A DNA stretch of 64,000 bases from GCA-002708145 sp045562755 (GTDB lineage: Bacteria > Chloroflexota > Dehalococcoidia > Lucifugimonadales > Lucifugimonadaceae): positions 62,001 to 126,000 of the forward strand of contig JBJKVF010000005.1 in NCBI GenBank assembly GCA_045562755.1, written 5' to 3'. A program made the translations under genes and the position numbers. The notes under the pieces were generated by a model, which saw only the letters and a list, made by a program, of their open reading frames with translations, made no database searches and was not told where the DNA came from. Positions 32,747 to 42,901 of this stretch are shown here, in pieces (the stretch's first letter is position 1; every line of letters begins with the position of its first letter).

Positions 32747-33646
32747 ATGACTACTACTAATAAAAAATTAAATACAGGATTTTTTTCAAATATCTATAAC
32801 TCCTTACCAGAAACAATCCAAGGATTGCTCAGGCATAAGTTATCTGTAATTGGTGGAATTATAATTTTTGTATTCACATTTATTGCTGTGTTTGCTCCCT
32901 TTATCACATGGCATGAAGTTACAAAATATGTTGTCGCAGATAAGTTTTTGAGTCCATTAGAAAAGCCAACTTATATACTTGGAACAGATTACCTTGGTAG
33001 AGATGTATGGGTCAGATTAGCCTATGGTGCAAGAATTTCTATGATTGTAGGTTTATTTTCTGTAGTTATTGCTTTTCTGATTGGAGTTCCATTAGGTTTG
33101 CTAGCTGCTCATTTTGGCGGATGGACAGATCACGCTATAATGAGATTTGTTGATGCAAAAATGGCTATTCCTGGTTTATTATTATCTATGTTATTTCTGC
33201 TAGTTTTAGGCGGTGGTATTTTTACGGTAAGTCTTGCTTTAGGATTCAATTTATCTAGCGCACAAACCAGGCTAATAAGAAGTCAAGCTTTATCGGTTAA
33301 AGGAAGAGAATATTACGATGCAGCTAAGGCCATGGGAGTGTCAAATTTTAGACTTATAATGGTTCATATGATGCCTAATTCAATTCAACCGATTATTGTT
33401 CAGGCAAGTCTTGGAGTTGGATTTGCTATTTTAGGTGAGGCATCATTAAGTTTCTTAGGGCTTGGTGTTGTTCCACCAACACCAACTTGGGGGAACATGT
33501 TATCTTTGGCATTTCAAAGTATGAGGGGAGCTCCATACTTAACATTTGCACCAGGTATAGCGATTGTATTGTTAGTTATGGCGTTTAGTTTTGTTGGAGA
33601 TGGGTTAAGAGACGTTCTAGACCCAAGATTAAGAGGGAAAATTTAA
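32747..33646 (+). CDS. ABC importer permease (DppC/OppC type)
   Basis: 299 residues. The OppC N-terminal segment (LLRHKLSVIGGIIIFVF) is followed by HILGTDYLGRDVWVR-like LGTDYLGRDVWVRLAYGARIS and the EAA loop YYDAAKAMGVSNFRLIMVHMMPNS. Translationally coupled to the previous permease (stop and start 2 bases apart). Forms the membrane channel with it. Confidence 0.93.
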   Translation: MTTTNKKLNTGFFSNIYNSLPETIQGLLRHKLSVIGGIIIFVFTFIAVFAPFITWHEVTKYVVADKFLSPLEKPTYILGTDYLGRDVWVRLAYGARISMIVGLFSVVIAFLIGVPLGLLAAHFGGWTDHAIMRFVDAKMAIPGLLLSMLFLLVLGGGIFTVSLALGFNLSSAQTRLIRSQALSVKGREYYDAAKAMGVSNFRLIMVHMMPNSIQPIIVQASLGVGFAILGEASLSFLGLGVVPPTPTWGNMLSLAFQSMRGAPYLTFAPGIAIVLLVMAFSFVGDGLRDVLDPRLRGKI

Positions 33647-33661
33647 TTTTAGAGTAAATAT

Positions 33662-34687
33662 ATGGTTACAAAATCAAAAAAAAATACAAAATCAAAAAAA
33701 ACTACAAAAAAAGCTTTATTGGAAGTGCAAAATCTTTCCACGCATTTTAGTACTAGGGCTGGTTTGATTAAAGCTGTAAACGATGTATCTTTTTCCTTAG
33801 ATGCGGGAGAAGTTTTGGCCATAGTTGGAGAAAGTGGTTGTGGTAAAAGTGTTTCTGCATTATCAATAATGGGGCTAATTCCTAATCCACCTGGAAAAAT
33901 TGTAAATGGGAAAATTTTATTTGAAGGAAATGATCTTGTCAAAGCTCCTCCTGGGAAATTACAAGGAATAAGGGGAGAGCAGATTAGCATGATATTTCAA
34001 GAGCCTATGACATCCTTAAATCCTGTGATGACTATAGGTTCTCAAATATCTGAGTCATTAATTTTACATAAAGGTTTATCTAAAAAGGAGGCTTGGGAGA
34101 GATCTGGAGAATTATTACTTCAGGTTGGTATTCCAGATGCCTTGGAAAAAATGAATGATTATCCTCACCAAATGAGTGGTGGTCAAAGACAAAGAGTTAT
34201 GATTGCTATTGCTATGAGTTGTGATCCAAAATTGCTTATCGCTGATGAGGCTACAACTGCTTTAGATGTAACGGTTCAGGCTCAAATACTAGAGCTATTA
34301 ATGAAGGTAACTCAGGAATCTAAAACAGCATTGATAATAATTACTCATAATTTAGGAATAGTAGCTAGATATGCAGACAGGGTAAATGTGATGTACGCAG
34401 GTAAAATCATCGAAACTGGAACTGCAATGGACGTCTATAAGAATCCTAGCCATACTTACACTCAGGGCTTATTAGGTTCTGTTCCAAATTTACTTAACAC
34501 TGGGTCAAAAAAACTTACTACTATAGAAGGTGAAATTCCTGATTTATCTAATTTACCTAAAGGTTGTTCTTTTGCTCCACGATGTCCAAATCCTACTGAT
34601 GATTGCAAAAATGGAAATATTGAGATGGGACTAATTGAAGTTTCTAAAGGGCATTGGGTAGATAAATGTTGTGTAAAATGTTCATAA
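33662..34687 (+). CDS. ABC importer ATPase (DppD/OppD type) with cysteine cluster
   Basis: 341 residues. Walker A GESGCGKS at 56-63, MIFQEPM Q-loop, MSGGQRQRV signature, LLIADEATTALD Walker B. Ends with the oligo-HPY region: GCSFAPRCPNPTDDC and a CCVKC tail. A cysteine set in this place binds an iron-sulfur cluster in at least one characterised relative. The first ~17 residues are Lys/Thr-rich, like the extension of the gene at 438. 15 bases after the permease. Confidence 0.94.
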   Translation: MVTKSKKNTKSKKTTKKALLEVQNLSTHFSTRAGLIKAVNDVSFSLDAGEVLAIVGESGCGKSVSALSIMGLIPNPPGKIVNGKILFEGNDLVKAPPGKLQGIRGEQISMIFQEPMTSLNPVMTIGSQISESLILHKGLSKKEAWERSGELLLQVGIPDALEKMNDYPHQMSGGQRQRVMIAIAMSCDPKLLIADEATTALDVTVQAQILELLMKVTQESKTALIIITHNLGIVARYADRVNVMYAGKIIETGTAMDVYKNPSHTYTQGLLGSVPNLLNTGSKKLTTIEGEIPDLSNLPKGCSFAPRCPNPTDDCKNGNIEMGLIEVSKGHWVDKCCVKCS

Positions 34688-34712
34688 ATTTGATTAAGTA
34701 TGGGGAATAAAT

Positions 34713-35708
34713 ATGGCAAATAATACGGTTTTAGATGTAAAAGATTTGAAGGTATATTTTCCAATTAATAGGGGATTTATTTTTGTAAAAAATAAAGGTT
34801 ATGTTAAAGCAGTTGATGGAGTTGATCTTTCAATTAGTCCTGGTGAAACATTAGGTTTGGTTGGTGAAAGTGGTTCAGGCAAAACAACTGTTGGTAAAGC
34901 TATAATTAGATTAGTCAAACCAACGTCAGGTAATATTCAGTTTAATGGTGGTGATGTTTCTAATCTTAAAGGTGGAAATCTTAGAGAATTTAGAAAACAA
35001 GTAGGATTTGTTTTTCAGGATCCATATGGATCTTTGAATCCAAGAATGACTGCTGAGAGAATTATCTCTGAGCCTCTACTTACACATAAGATATTTGATA
35101 ATGAAGAAGACAGACGAAAAAGAGTATTGGAATTATTAGATATTGTAGGTTTACATTCTGCGATGATTAGTAGATATCCTCATGAATTTTCTGGTGGACA
35201 AAGGCAAAGAATTGGTATAGCTCGAGCTATAGCAGCTAATCCAGAATTAATTATTCTTGATGAACCAGTTTCTGCTTTAGATGTATCTATCCAAGCACAA
35301 ATTATTAATTTGTTAGAAGATTTACAAAAAGAATTTAACATTGCATATCTTTTCATTGCTCATGACTTGTCAGTCGTAAGACATGTAAGTGATAGAGTCG
35401 CAGTAATGTATCTTGGTCATATTGTAGAATATGGTGATAGAGATAAAATTTATAATAGTCCTGTTCATCCCTATACAAGAGCTCTGCTTTCTGCTGTACC
35501 AGTACCTGATCCTGAAATTGAGGCTAAAAGACAACGTACTATACTAGAAGGTGATATCCCAAGTCCAACAAATCCTCCTTCTGGTTGTGTCTTTAGAACT
35601 AGGTGTCCAGAGCCATCTGATGAATGTAAAAGTGGGAACTCTTCAATGGGTTTGATAGAGCATTCTAAGGGTCACTGGGTAGATCAATGCTGTGCAAATT
35701 GCGGATAA
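34713..35708 (+). CDS. ABC importer ATPase (DppF/OppF type) with cysteine cluster
   Basis: 331 residues. Walker A GESGSGKT at 51-58, FQDPYGSLNPRM Q-loop, FSGGQRQRIGIARA signature, LIILDEPVSALD Walker B, then GCVFRTRCPEPSDEC and CCANC at the end. Closes the five-gene importer 29740-35708. GGGG at position 34700-34703 is a fair ribosome site. Confidence 0.94.
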   Translation: MANNTVLDVKDLKVYFPINRGFIFVKNKGYVKAVDGVDLSISPGETLGLVGESGSGKTTVGKAIIRLVKPTSGNIQFNGGDVSNLKGGNLREFRKQVGFVFQDPYGSLNPRMTAERIISEPLLTHKIFDNEEDRRKRVLELLDIVGLHSAMISRYPHEFSGGQRQRIGIARAIAANPELIILDEPVSALDVSIQAQIINLLEDLQKEFNIAYLFIAHDLSVVRHVSDRVAVMYLGHIVEYGDRDKIYNSPVHPYTRALLSAVPVPDPEIEAKRQRTILEGDIPSPTNPPSGCVFRTRCPEPSDECKSGNSSMGLIEHSKGHWVDQCCANCG

Positions 35709-35731
35709 AATAATTCGGAAAAATTATGTAA

Positions 35732-38074
35732 ATGAATACTAAACTATACACTAATCTTCGTGTTCTTGAAATTGGAGATAAGCTTGCAGGCTCAGTATGT
35801 TCAAGATTGTTTTCTGAGCTGGGTGCTGATGTTATTAAGATAGAACCAATTGATGGAGATCCAAATAGAAATAAGCCACCATTAATATCTGATAATTCTG
35901 AAGAAGTAGGTGGAGTTTTCTTATCTCAAAACGTAGGAAAACGGGGAATAAAACTAGATTTAGGAATTTCTGAAGATAAGGCTGTTTTTATAAATTTATT
36001 AAAGGGTGCAAATTTATTGATTAGTTCATGGCATCCCAATGAGCTACAAAGATATGGATTGGGCTTTGAGCAAATAAAAAATTCTAACCCTAATATTCCT
36101 TATATTTATATAACCCCTTATGGACTTTCTGGCCCTGATTCTCACAAGAAGGCTAATGATATTAATATTTTTCATTCTAGTGGTTTGGCAAAAAGTCTTA
36201 TTGGTCCTGTCGAAGATTTAAAAAAATCTCCGCCAGTAAGAGCTTTTGGTGAACAGTCTGAATTTATTTCAGGAATTGCAGCAGCGACTGCGGCATCTTT
36301 TGCTACTTACTTGAATTCAAGTTCCCCTGGTGCAAGTCTTATTGATATATCAATGCAAGAAGCTTTAGCATTTATGGAGCCAGTAACATTGGCCTCTAAA
36401 TCTTTTGGCGGGAATAATACAAGGCCTAGAAAAAAGACCAAGACTCCTGGTCCAGCTCTGACTATATTGCCTGCAAAAGATGGCTCTGTCGGTATATCTC
36501 CTAGAGAAGAACATCAATGGAAGTCCCTTGTACAACTCCTAGGCAATCCAGATTGGGCAAACGATGAGAAATTTTCAAATAGAGCTCTAAGAGAAGAAAA
36601 CTCAGATGAAGTAATAAACCATCTTTCCAATTGGACTAAACAAAAAGATGCAGAAGAAATTTTTCATCTTTTACAAAAAAATAGGATTCCATGCTATCCA
36701 AGATATCATCCTAGTTATCACCTAGATTCTGAGCATTTATCCGTAAGAAATTATTTTAATGATTTCTCTTATGATAGTGGTTCAATAAAATTTCCTGGAA
36801 TTCCATACACAATTAATGGTGACAAGAATTCTTTTGTAAATAAATACAATTTTATTAATGCTAAAACTATTGATTGGTTAGAGAATACTAAGACAAAAAA
36901 AATAGAAACCAATGCTAGAAAACTCCCTTTGGAAGGTATTAGAGTAGTAGATCTAAGTTGGGTTATAGCTGGGCCTACATCTACAAGATATTTATCGTCA
37001 ATGGGTGCAGAAGTTGTAAAAATTGAATCTAAACAACGTCCAGACCCAGGTAGGTCAGGTCAATTGCATGATGTTTTAGGACAAGCTAAATTGGGACTAT
37101 CATTGAATTTGAAATCAGAATATGGACAGAAAATTATTAAAGAGCTCATTTCAAAAAGTGATGTACTTATAGAAAATTTTGCTCCTGGCGTTATGGATAG
37201 ACTTGGCCTAGATTGGGAAACAATAAGAAAAATTAATCCTAATCTTGTTATGGTCTCTGCCTCAGGAACCGGGCAATTTGGACCTACTGCTAAATATGCA
37301 GCATATGGAACTCTTCTACAAGGATATACAGGATTTGCCGGTCTAAACGGCTATAATGATCAAAATGAAACGATGGGGATAGCTTGGACTGATCCTTTAT
37401 GTGGCATGTTGCTAGCATATGCAATTGCTTCGGCATTGTATAAAAGACAGATAGCAAATGAAGGATTTAGAGTAGATTTTGCTATGGTAGAAGCCCAGCT
37501 ATCTACTATGCCTGAATCATTAATTGAAAAACAAATTAGTGGAGAAAAATTACACAGAAGAGGAAATTTAGATTCATATTTCTGCCCAAATAATGTCTAT
37601 CAGATGCAAGGTGAAGATAATTGGATATCAATATCTATTTCTAATGACGATGAATGGATATCATTATGCGAAGCAATAAATTTATCGGAAGCATATATGG
37701 GTTGGGATTTAGAAAAAAGAAAAGATAATGTTGCTAAGATTGATCAATCTATATCATCATGGTTGAAAAATATTTCTGAAAAAGAATGTTTGGATATTTT
37801 AGATAATTTTGAAATACCTAGCTACAAATCTTTATCTAGTGATCAACTAATTGATGTAAATCACATAATCCAAAGAGAATTTTTTCAAAATCTAAGCGAT
37901 AGAGATGGTAACAATAAACAAATGCCTGGCTTACCATGGAAAAGTTCTGAGCTAAAACCAAATTATTCTAAGCCTCCTAGTCTTGGTGGAGACTCTGAAA
38001 TAATTCTTAAGAAAATTCTTGAGTATTCAGATGACCTAATAAAGAAGATAGTTGAATCTGGCGATCTAGATTAA
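35732..38074 (+). CDS. tandem CoA-transferase family III protein (two CaiB/BaiF domains)
   Basis: 780 residues, about twice the normal length. First copy: LRVLEIGDKLAGSVCSRLFSELGADVIKIE to ~385. Second copy: LEGIRVVDLSWVIAGPTSTRYLSSMGAEVVKIE from ~392, with LIENFAPGVMDRLGLDWE. Both halves carry a plausible catalytic Asp (LIDISMQEALA and RVDFAMVEAQLS), although the second agrees with the family better. Such pairs form the intertwined dimer within one chain. It starts 23 bases after the importer operon and may be co-transcribed. Its last 9 bases overlap the end of the convergent fused gene. Confidence 0.9.
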   Translation: MNTKLYTNLRVLEIGDKLAGSVCSRLFSELGADVIKIEPIDGDPNRNKPPLISDNSEEVGGVFLSQNVGKRGIKLDLGISEDKAVFINLLKGANLLISSWHPNELQRYGLGFEQIKNSNPNIPYIYITPYGLSGPDSHKKANDINIFHSSGLAKSLIGPVEDLKKSPPVRAFGEQSEFISGIAAATAASFATYLNSSSPGASLIDISMQEALAFMEPVTLASKSFGGNNTRPRKKTKTPGPALTILPAKDGSVGISPREEHQWKSLVQLLGNPDWANDEKFSNRALREENSDEVINHLSNWTKQKDAEEIFHLLQKNRIPCYPRYHPSYHLDSEHLSVRNYFNDFSYDSGSIKFPGIPYTINGDKNSFVNKYNFINAKTIDWLENTKTKKIETNARKLPLEGIRVVDLSWVIAGPTSTRYLSSMGAEVVKIESKQRPDPGRSGQLHDVLGQAKLGLSLNLKSEYGQKIIKELISKSDVLIENFAPGVMDRLGLDWETIRKINPNLVMVSASGTGQFGPTAKYAAYGTLLQGYTGFAGLNGYNDQNETMGIAWTDPLCGMLLAYAIASALYKRQIANEGFRVDFAMVEAQLSTMPESLIEKQISGEKLHRRGNLDSYFCPNNVYQMQGEDNWISISISNDDEWISLCEAINLSEAYMGWDLEKRKDNVAKIDQSISSWLKNISEKECLDILDNFEIPSYKSLSSDQLIDVNHIIQREFFQNLSDRDGNNKQMPGLPWKSSELKPNYSKPPSLGGDSEIILKKILEYSDDLIKKIVESGDLD

Positions 38075-40939
38075 ATATTTAAATCTTTCTACAGCGTTAT
38101 TAGTGACTAAATCTATGTCTTCATCTAATATATATCTTTGATTGGCCAATTTTTTTGATTCGGAAGAAATTTTTTCTTTGTAATCGTTTTGAGAAGTGTA
38201 CTTTACGTTTATTTTATCTCTTGGGTCTTCACTATTAGAATCTTTATCAAACCATAAACTAAAGCCTTGCATTGGTACTATCTGGTCAGTTGCACCAGTT
38301 TGAGGATCTCTTACATTCCAACCAGTATGACTTGCGATAGGGTGAACTATTTCTGGCAATCTTATACCTGCTATCTCATTTAAGTTCTCGTCAACATCAG
38401 GAACATAACATGGATACATAGCTCCCTCTCTTGGAGGGTATTCTCCTATACCTTTATCTTGATATTCACCAAGATATAAAGTTCGAATTTTCCAAAGTTT
38501 TAAGTTATCAAGTACTTTGAAGTTTGGTATATGACTAAATTTTTTCATCACTATAGATCTATCTACCGCGGTTTTATCTTCTAATTTTGGGTATTGGCTT
38601 TCTGGTGGTTTAATATTTTTTGAAACCCAAAGATGAAGATTTAGTATACATGCTCTTAGTAGAGGTGCATAATCAACAACATTGAAACCATATAATCCAA
38701 TTGCACCTTCTGCTGCTCCAGAAGAATTTGATTGAGGTAATACACCAGCTCCATGCTGAGTACTAGAAAAAAGGTATATTCTAATATTTTCATCAATATC
38801 AAGATCTTTTTCTCCTGAAATATCAATATGGGTAAGCGAACAATCTCCTCTCCAGTACTCTGCAGAACTATTGGTAAACATGATTTTTGGAAGACAATTC
38901 TGGCTTTTTGATTTAGCTAATAATCCATCTGTTTTTCCAGATAGAGGATCATTAACTATTCCATCAGAAAAAGGAAAAAGATGCCCAAAGTTTGGATAAG
39001 ATTGGTTTGAAGGCTGAGCGAATCTATGATTGAAGGCTCCCATTCTTCCTCCAGCTACATGAGGAATCAATCCATCAAAAACTTTTTTATTATTTTCATC
39101 AATATTTAAACCAAGATAGGTAAAATGTCTAAGCATTCTACCAGTTTGAGAGACTCCATATCCGTATAAGTATTTGGGCTTTTCTAATTCAAGATTATTT
39201 TCTTCTGGTATATTTTTTAAGTAAGAACCAATATCTCTTAAAGCTATAAGACCCAATCCTGCTACGGGTGAATCAAGGGTTTTATAGACTACTTGGTATA
39301 TTTTCCCCTTTATGAAGCCGTCTTTTAAGTATATGTGCTCATTACTTTCAACAATACCATCTTTGGTTTCATTAGCAAATTTCCACTTATTATTTGGAAC
39401 TAATACATCTACATCATCTTCAAAATTTTTTACGTATAACTTTGCACTGCTATCACTTAAATCTGCTTTTAATGGTTTATGAACTCTATCAGCAAGTAAC
39501 CAAGTAGTAGAAGTTTTATTTGGTCTTATCTCTACTACATTTTGTCCTCGATATTTTTCACCAGATAAATCTGCATTTGGAGACTCTAATCCCATTAATA
39601 CATCATTATGATATACATCCCATTGCCAACCAATTGATGCAATGGAGAAACCATGATTAAATAGAAAACCGTCTCCAGGTCCAGGTGAATGCGAAGCTTC
39701 CTCATGAGTTCTGTTGAATGTGTCTATAACTTTTCTTCTGCCTCTATTTGGTAATTCAAGTAATATTTTTTCATCACCTGAATTAGTGCCAACTGGCTTA
39801 ACAATAGAAAAATCTGATGTGAAGCGAAATTTTCCATTCGCCTCAGTAGGTATTAGATTAATATCTACAATAGATTTATTAATAGATGCTTTAGGATCAA
39901 TACAAAAGGTAACTGTTGCGTCAATCTGTTCATATGACTTATTGTTCTTGAAGATTTTCCCATTAGCATAAGTAGATTTATTAATGATTTCTATTTTTTC
40001 TACGCCCATAAGTAGTATTATGCTCCACCGATATTTTTTTAATTCATCAATTCTTTTTCTTTGCTCATCAGTTAGCTCTGCGAATGGTTCACCTTTTCTC
40101 CTCAAGCCACCTGTAAATTTAGGTTTTCTTTTTTCGAGGAAAGCTTTTCTACCTTCTTCACCATCAGTAGTTAGATTAACTAATAGCTGATTCATTAGAG
40201 TCTGAACTCTCCATGCTTCATCAGCTGGAATATCTCTAAATCTAGTTATAAGTTCTTTCATCATTCTTGTAGCATTAGGTGGCTTTTGGCTAACTAATTC
40301 AGCTATTTCATAAGCTCTATCCATAAGATTTACATGAGGTACAACTTCATTTATCAACCCGATTTCTAAGGCTTTTTCAGCATTAAAAGGCTCATCAGTT
40401 AGTAAAATTTTCATAGCGTGGGCATGACTAATTTGCCTTGATAACAAGGTAGCACCTGGTCCTCCACCAACCCAGCCATTATCTAATAGTGCGAATTTGA
40501 ATCTTGCATTCTCTTGAGATGCAACTCTTATATCAGCTGTTGATAATAATGTGTAAAACCCAGCACCGGCTGCCCATCCATTTACTGCAGCTACAACTGG
40601 TTTGTATACCTGAGGAAAATGATCTCCCATTCTACCGTTTACTCCAAGTTTGTGACCTCCGCCATGAGTCCCTGCAGGGGGCCAGAATATACTTTCTGTT
40701 CGTACAAATTCTCTTTCTTCGTCAGTAACGTCTGGTCGTGGAGCTAAATTATGTCCTGCACAAAAATATTTTTCTCCAGATCCAGTAATAACTGTAACTC
40801 TGATTTTTTGATCTTCCCAAATCTCTATCCATGCATCATTAAGTTGGTCAGATGTTTCTCTATCCATGATATTTGCTTTATCAGGGTTATCAATTGTGAT
40901 GGTAGCTATATGATTATTTTTTTCGAATTTTATTCCCAC
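38066..40939 (-). CDS. enoyl-CoA hydratase fused to an alpha/beta hydrolase
   Basis: 957 codons in one frame. Residues 1-~300 are an enoyl-CoA hydratase/isomerase: FCAGHNLA and AAVNGWAAGAGFYTLLSTADIRVAS oxyanion segments, LDNGWVGGGPGATLL and LTDEPFNAEKALEIGLINEVVPH. From Met311 (position 40009) starts a complete ~647-residue alpha/beta-hydrolase-domain protein (Abhydrolase_10-like) with nucleophile GVSQTG, DPLSG and IASHTGWN. Both halves are of normal stand-alone length. The junction holds an A7 run at 40034-40040 on the coding strand. One base less would end the hydratase a few codons later and leave the hydrolase its own ATG. GTG start with AGGAA upstream. Whether this is a true fusion is unsettled. 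Confidence 0.8.
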   Translation of the reverse strand: MGIKFEKNNHIATITIDNPDKANIMDRETSDQLNDAWIEIWEDQKIRVTVITGSGEKYFCAGHNLAPRPDVTDEEREFVRTESIFWPPAGTHGGGHKLGVNGRMGDHFPQVYKPVVAAVNGWAAGAGFYTLLSTADIRVASQENARFKFALLDNGWVGGGPGATLLSRQISHAHAMKILLTDEPFNAEKALEIGLINEVVPHVNLMDRAYEIAELVSQKPPNATRMMKELITRFRDIPADEAWRVQTLMNQLLVNLTTDGEEGRKAFLEKRKPKFTGGLRRKGEPFAELTDEQRKRIDELKKYRWSIILLMGVEKIEIINKSTYANGKIFKNNKSYEQIDATVTFCIDPKASINKSIVDINLIPTEANGKFRFTSDFSIVKPVGTNSGDEKILLELPNRGRRKVIDTFNRTHEEASHSPGPGDGFLFNHGFSIASIGWQWDVYHNDVLMGLESPNADLSGEKYRGQNVVEIRPNKTSTTWLLADRVHKPLKADLSDSSAKLYVKNFEDDVDVLVPNNKWKFANETKDGIVESNEHIYLKDGFIKGKIYQVVYKTLDSPVAGLGLIALRDIGSYLKNIPEENNLELEKPKYLYGYGVSQTGRMLRHFTYLGLNIDENNKKVFDGLIPHVAGGRMGAFNHRFAQPSNQSYPNFGHLFPFSDGIVNDPLSGKTDGLLAKSKSQNCLPKIMFTNSSAEYWRGDCSLTHIDISGEKDLDIDENIRIYLFSSTQHGAGVLPQSNSSGAAEGAIGLYGFNVVDYAPLLRACILNLHLWVSKNIKPPESQYPKLEDKTAVDRSIVMKKFSHIPNFKVLDNLKLWKIRTLYLGEYQDKGIGEYPPREGAMYPCYVPDVDENLNEIAGIRLPEIVHPIASHTGWNVRDPQTGATDQIVPMQGFSLWFDKDSNSEDPRDKINVKYTSQNDYKEKISSESKKLANQRYILDEDIDLVTNNAVERFKYLI

Positions 40940-41022
40940 TATTATTATTCCTATACTTATTAACTTTATTAAATTATTTGGTAATCTATACTATTAATGA
41001 ATATTTAGGAATAGTTTTATCT

Positions 41023-41862
41023 CTAAAAACCTTTCCAATATTTTTTTTCTTTAGCAATTATAATTTTCCCAATATTTTTATTATGTTCCAAATGTCCAAC
41101 AGCTATAATATCATTTCCATTTAGCTCCTCTAAGAAACTTCTACGAGTTTTTATTGCCAGCTCACTATTTATATCTGCTCTGTGACTCCATTCAGGATTG
41201 GTAAACTGTGCTGCTGAATGAAATACATCTCCTGTAATATAGCCCTTCATATGATTTGAAGAAACTATTAAAGAGGTATGGCCAGGTGTGTGCCCAGGTG
41301 TTGGCATAGTAGATATATTTTTCGATATTGATTCGTACTCTTTTATTAGATGTAGTTGGTTGAAATTTGTAATTTCTTTAAAGTTCTCATTAAAGCTCTT
41401 CACATGATCAGACCTGTCGGGATCATTACAATCTTCCCAATATTTCCACTCCTTAGAGGGTACTAAATATTCTGCATTTTTGAAATATGGTTTTTTTGTT
41501 TCAAAATCTAATGCCCAGCCAATATGGTCAAAATGAAGATGGGTAAAAAATACCTTTGTAATTTCATCACTATCTATCCCAAGTTTTGATAAATTTTGCG
41601 AAAGTTTCATAGGTGGCGATGGTAACTTTTCTGTAGTATGATTTCCCATACCTGCATCAACTAAAATTTTTTCACTACCAACAATTATTATAAAACTCCC
41701 AAAATTACTAGTATGCATTTGATTATGATCCAGAGCATCTAAATGATTATTCCACATATGAAGTTCCACATCTGGGAAAGGCCAAATTGGATCTACAGGA
41801 GGAGCGAATCCATCAGATAATGATAATAGTGTTATTTTTCCTATATTTATTCTATCTACCAT
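41023..41862 (-). CDS. metallo-beta-lactamase fold hydrolase
   Basis: 279 residues. HLHFDHIG carries the HxHxDH dinuclear zinc motif, MPTPGHTPGHTSLIV the third His, GDVFH the bridging Asp, and a late VGHLEHN the last His. LVDAGMGN opens the fold. The pattern fits lactonase-like MBL hydrolases such as AHL lactonase relatives; the natural substrate is unknown. ATG start. Confidence 0.9.
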   Translation of the reverse strand: MVDRINIGKITLLSLSDGFAPPVDPIWPFPDVELHMWNNHLDALDHNQMHTSNFGSFIIIVGSEKILVDAGMGNHTTEKLPSPPMKLSQNLSKLGIDSDEITKVFFTHLHFDHIGWALDFETKKPYFKNAEYLVPSKEWKYWEDCNDPDRSDHVKSFNENFKEITNFNQLHLIKEYESISKNISTMPTPGHTPGHTSLIVSSNHMKGYITGDVFHSAAQFTNPEWSHRADINSELAIKTRRSFLEELNGNDIIAVGHLEHNKNIGKIIIAKEKKYWKGF

Positions 41863-41940
41863 TGAAAAAATTATTGATTTTAGTTTTTATAAGGATTATA
41901 AATAATTAAATGAATTAAATATATTTTTTTGGAGCCACTT

Positions 41941-42900
41941 ATGCCATTATACCTAAATGATAGTGATGTTAATAACTTAATTTCTATGCCAGAGTGCGTT
42001 GAAGCAGTACAAGATGCTTTTAGACAAGAAGCTGCAGGTAAAATATGGAATAGACCACGCTCTAGAATCAGAATGCCAAGAGGTTTTCACCACTTAATGG
42101 CTGCATACTTGGAAGATGATGAGGTTTTTGGTATAAAAACTTACACAAGTTTTCGTGCTGGTACAAGGTTTATAACTATGTTATATGACTCAAATACAGG
42201 TGATCTCTTGAGCATGGTTCAAGGTCCTAGATTAAGCCAGATGAGAACTGGCGCAGTAAGTGCAATTGGTACTAGATTTATGGCCAGAGAAAACTCTAAA
42301 ACGGTTGGTATGATTGGAGCTGGATATCAAGCTAGAGGGCAGCTTGAAGGAATTTGCTCTGTAAGAGATGTATCGAGTGTGAAAGTTTTTGATATTTCTG
42401 AAGAATTTTCTGCTAAATTTGCAGAGGAGATGCAAGAAGAATTAGATGTTCCTATTACCACTGCGACTACTCCGGAAGAAGCTGTAAGTAATGTTGATAT
42501 TATTATTACTATGACTACCACAAGAAAACCTGTATTACTGGGGGATTGGTTGCAACCTGGGCAGCATGTAAATGCAGCTGGTAGTAATCATTGGATTCGC
42601 CAAGAAGTTGATGATAATGTAATAAAGCGTGCTGATCGAATAGTTGTTGATAGCATAGAGGATGCAAAAATAGAAGCTGGGGACTTATTATTCCCAATCG
42701 AGAGGGGAAGAGTAATGTGGAGTGGTATTAGGGACTTATCTGATCTTGTTGCTGGCCATATTTTAGGTAGAGAATCTGAAGAAGAGATTACTTTATTTGA
42801 ATCTCAAGGTATTGCAATCAGTGATATTGCAGCTGCAAATTTTGTATATAAAAAGGCTATTGAACTTGGGCAAGGTACTGATCTCCCAATTGACTCCTAG
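41941..42900 (+). CDS. ornithine cyclodeaminase / mu-crystallin family protein
   Basis: 319 residues from ATG 41941, preceded by GGAG at 7 bases; an in-frame TTG at 41929 overlaps that site. NAD(P)-binding Rossmann loop GMIGAGYQARGQLEG, preceded by GPRLSQMRTGAVSAIGTRFMA, the substrate-binding stretch of the family, with WNRPRSRIRMP near the start. Members include ornithine cyclodeaminase and imine/ketimine reductases; nothing here decides between them. The Dus gene starts one base after the stop. Confidence 0.9.
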   Translation: MPLYLNDSDVNNLISMPECVEAVQDAFRQEAAGKIWNRPRSRIRMPRGFHHLMAAYLEDDEVFGIKTYTSFRAGTRFITMLYDSNTGDLLSMVQGPRLSQMRTGAVSAIGTRFMARENSKTVGMIGAGYQARGQLEGICSVRDVSSVKVFDISEEFSAKFAEEMQEELDVPITTATTPEEAVSNVDIIITMTTTRKPVLLGDWLQPGQHVNAAGSNHWIRQEVDDNVIKRADRIVVDSIEDAKIEAGDLLFPIERGRVMWSGIRDLSDLVAGHILGRESEEEITLFESQGIAISDIAAANFVYKKAIELGQGTDLPIDS

Positions 42901-42901
42901 T

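Noticed and set aside
33649..33990. Minus-strand frame over the start of the ATPase gene
   Set aside because: Shadow of the conserved Walker A region of the plus-strand gene.
42797..42901. N-terminal extension of the Dus protein
   Set aside because: It overlaps the cyclodeaminase-family gene; the conserved protein begins at MKIGNVKIEG (42902).
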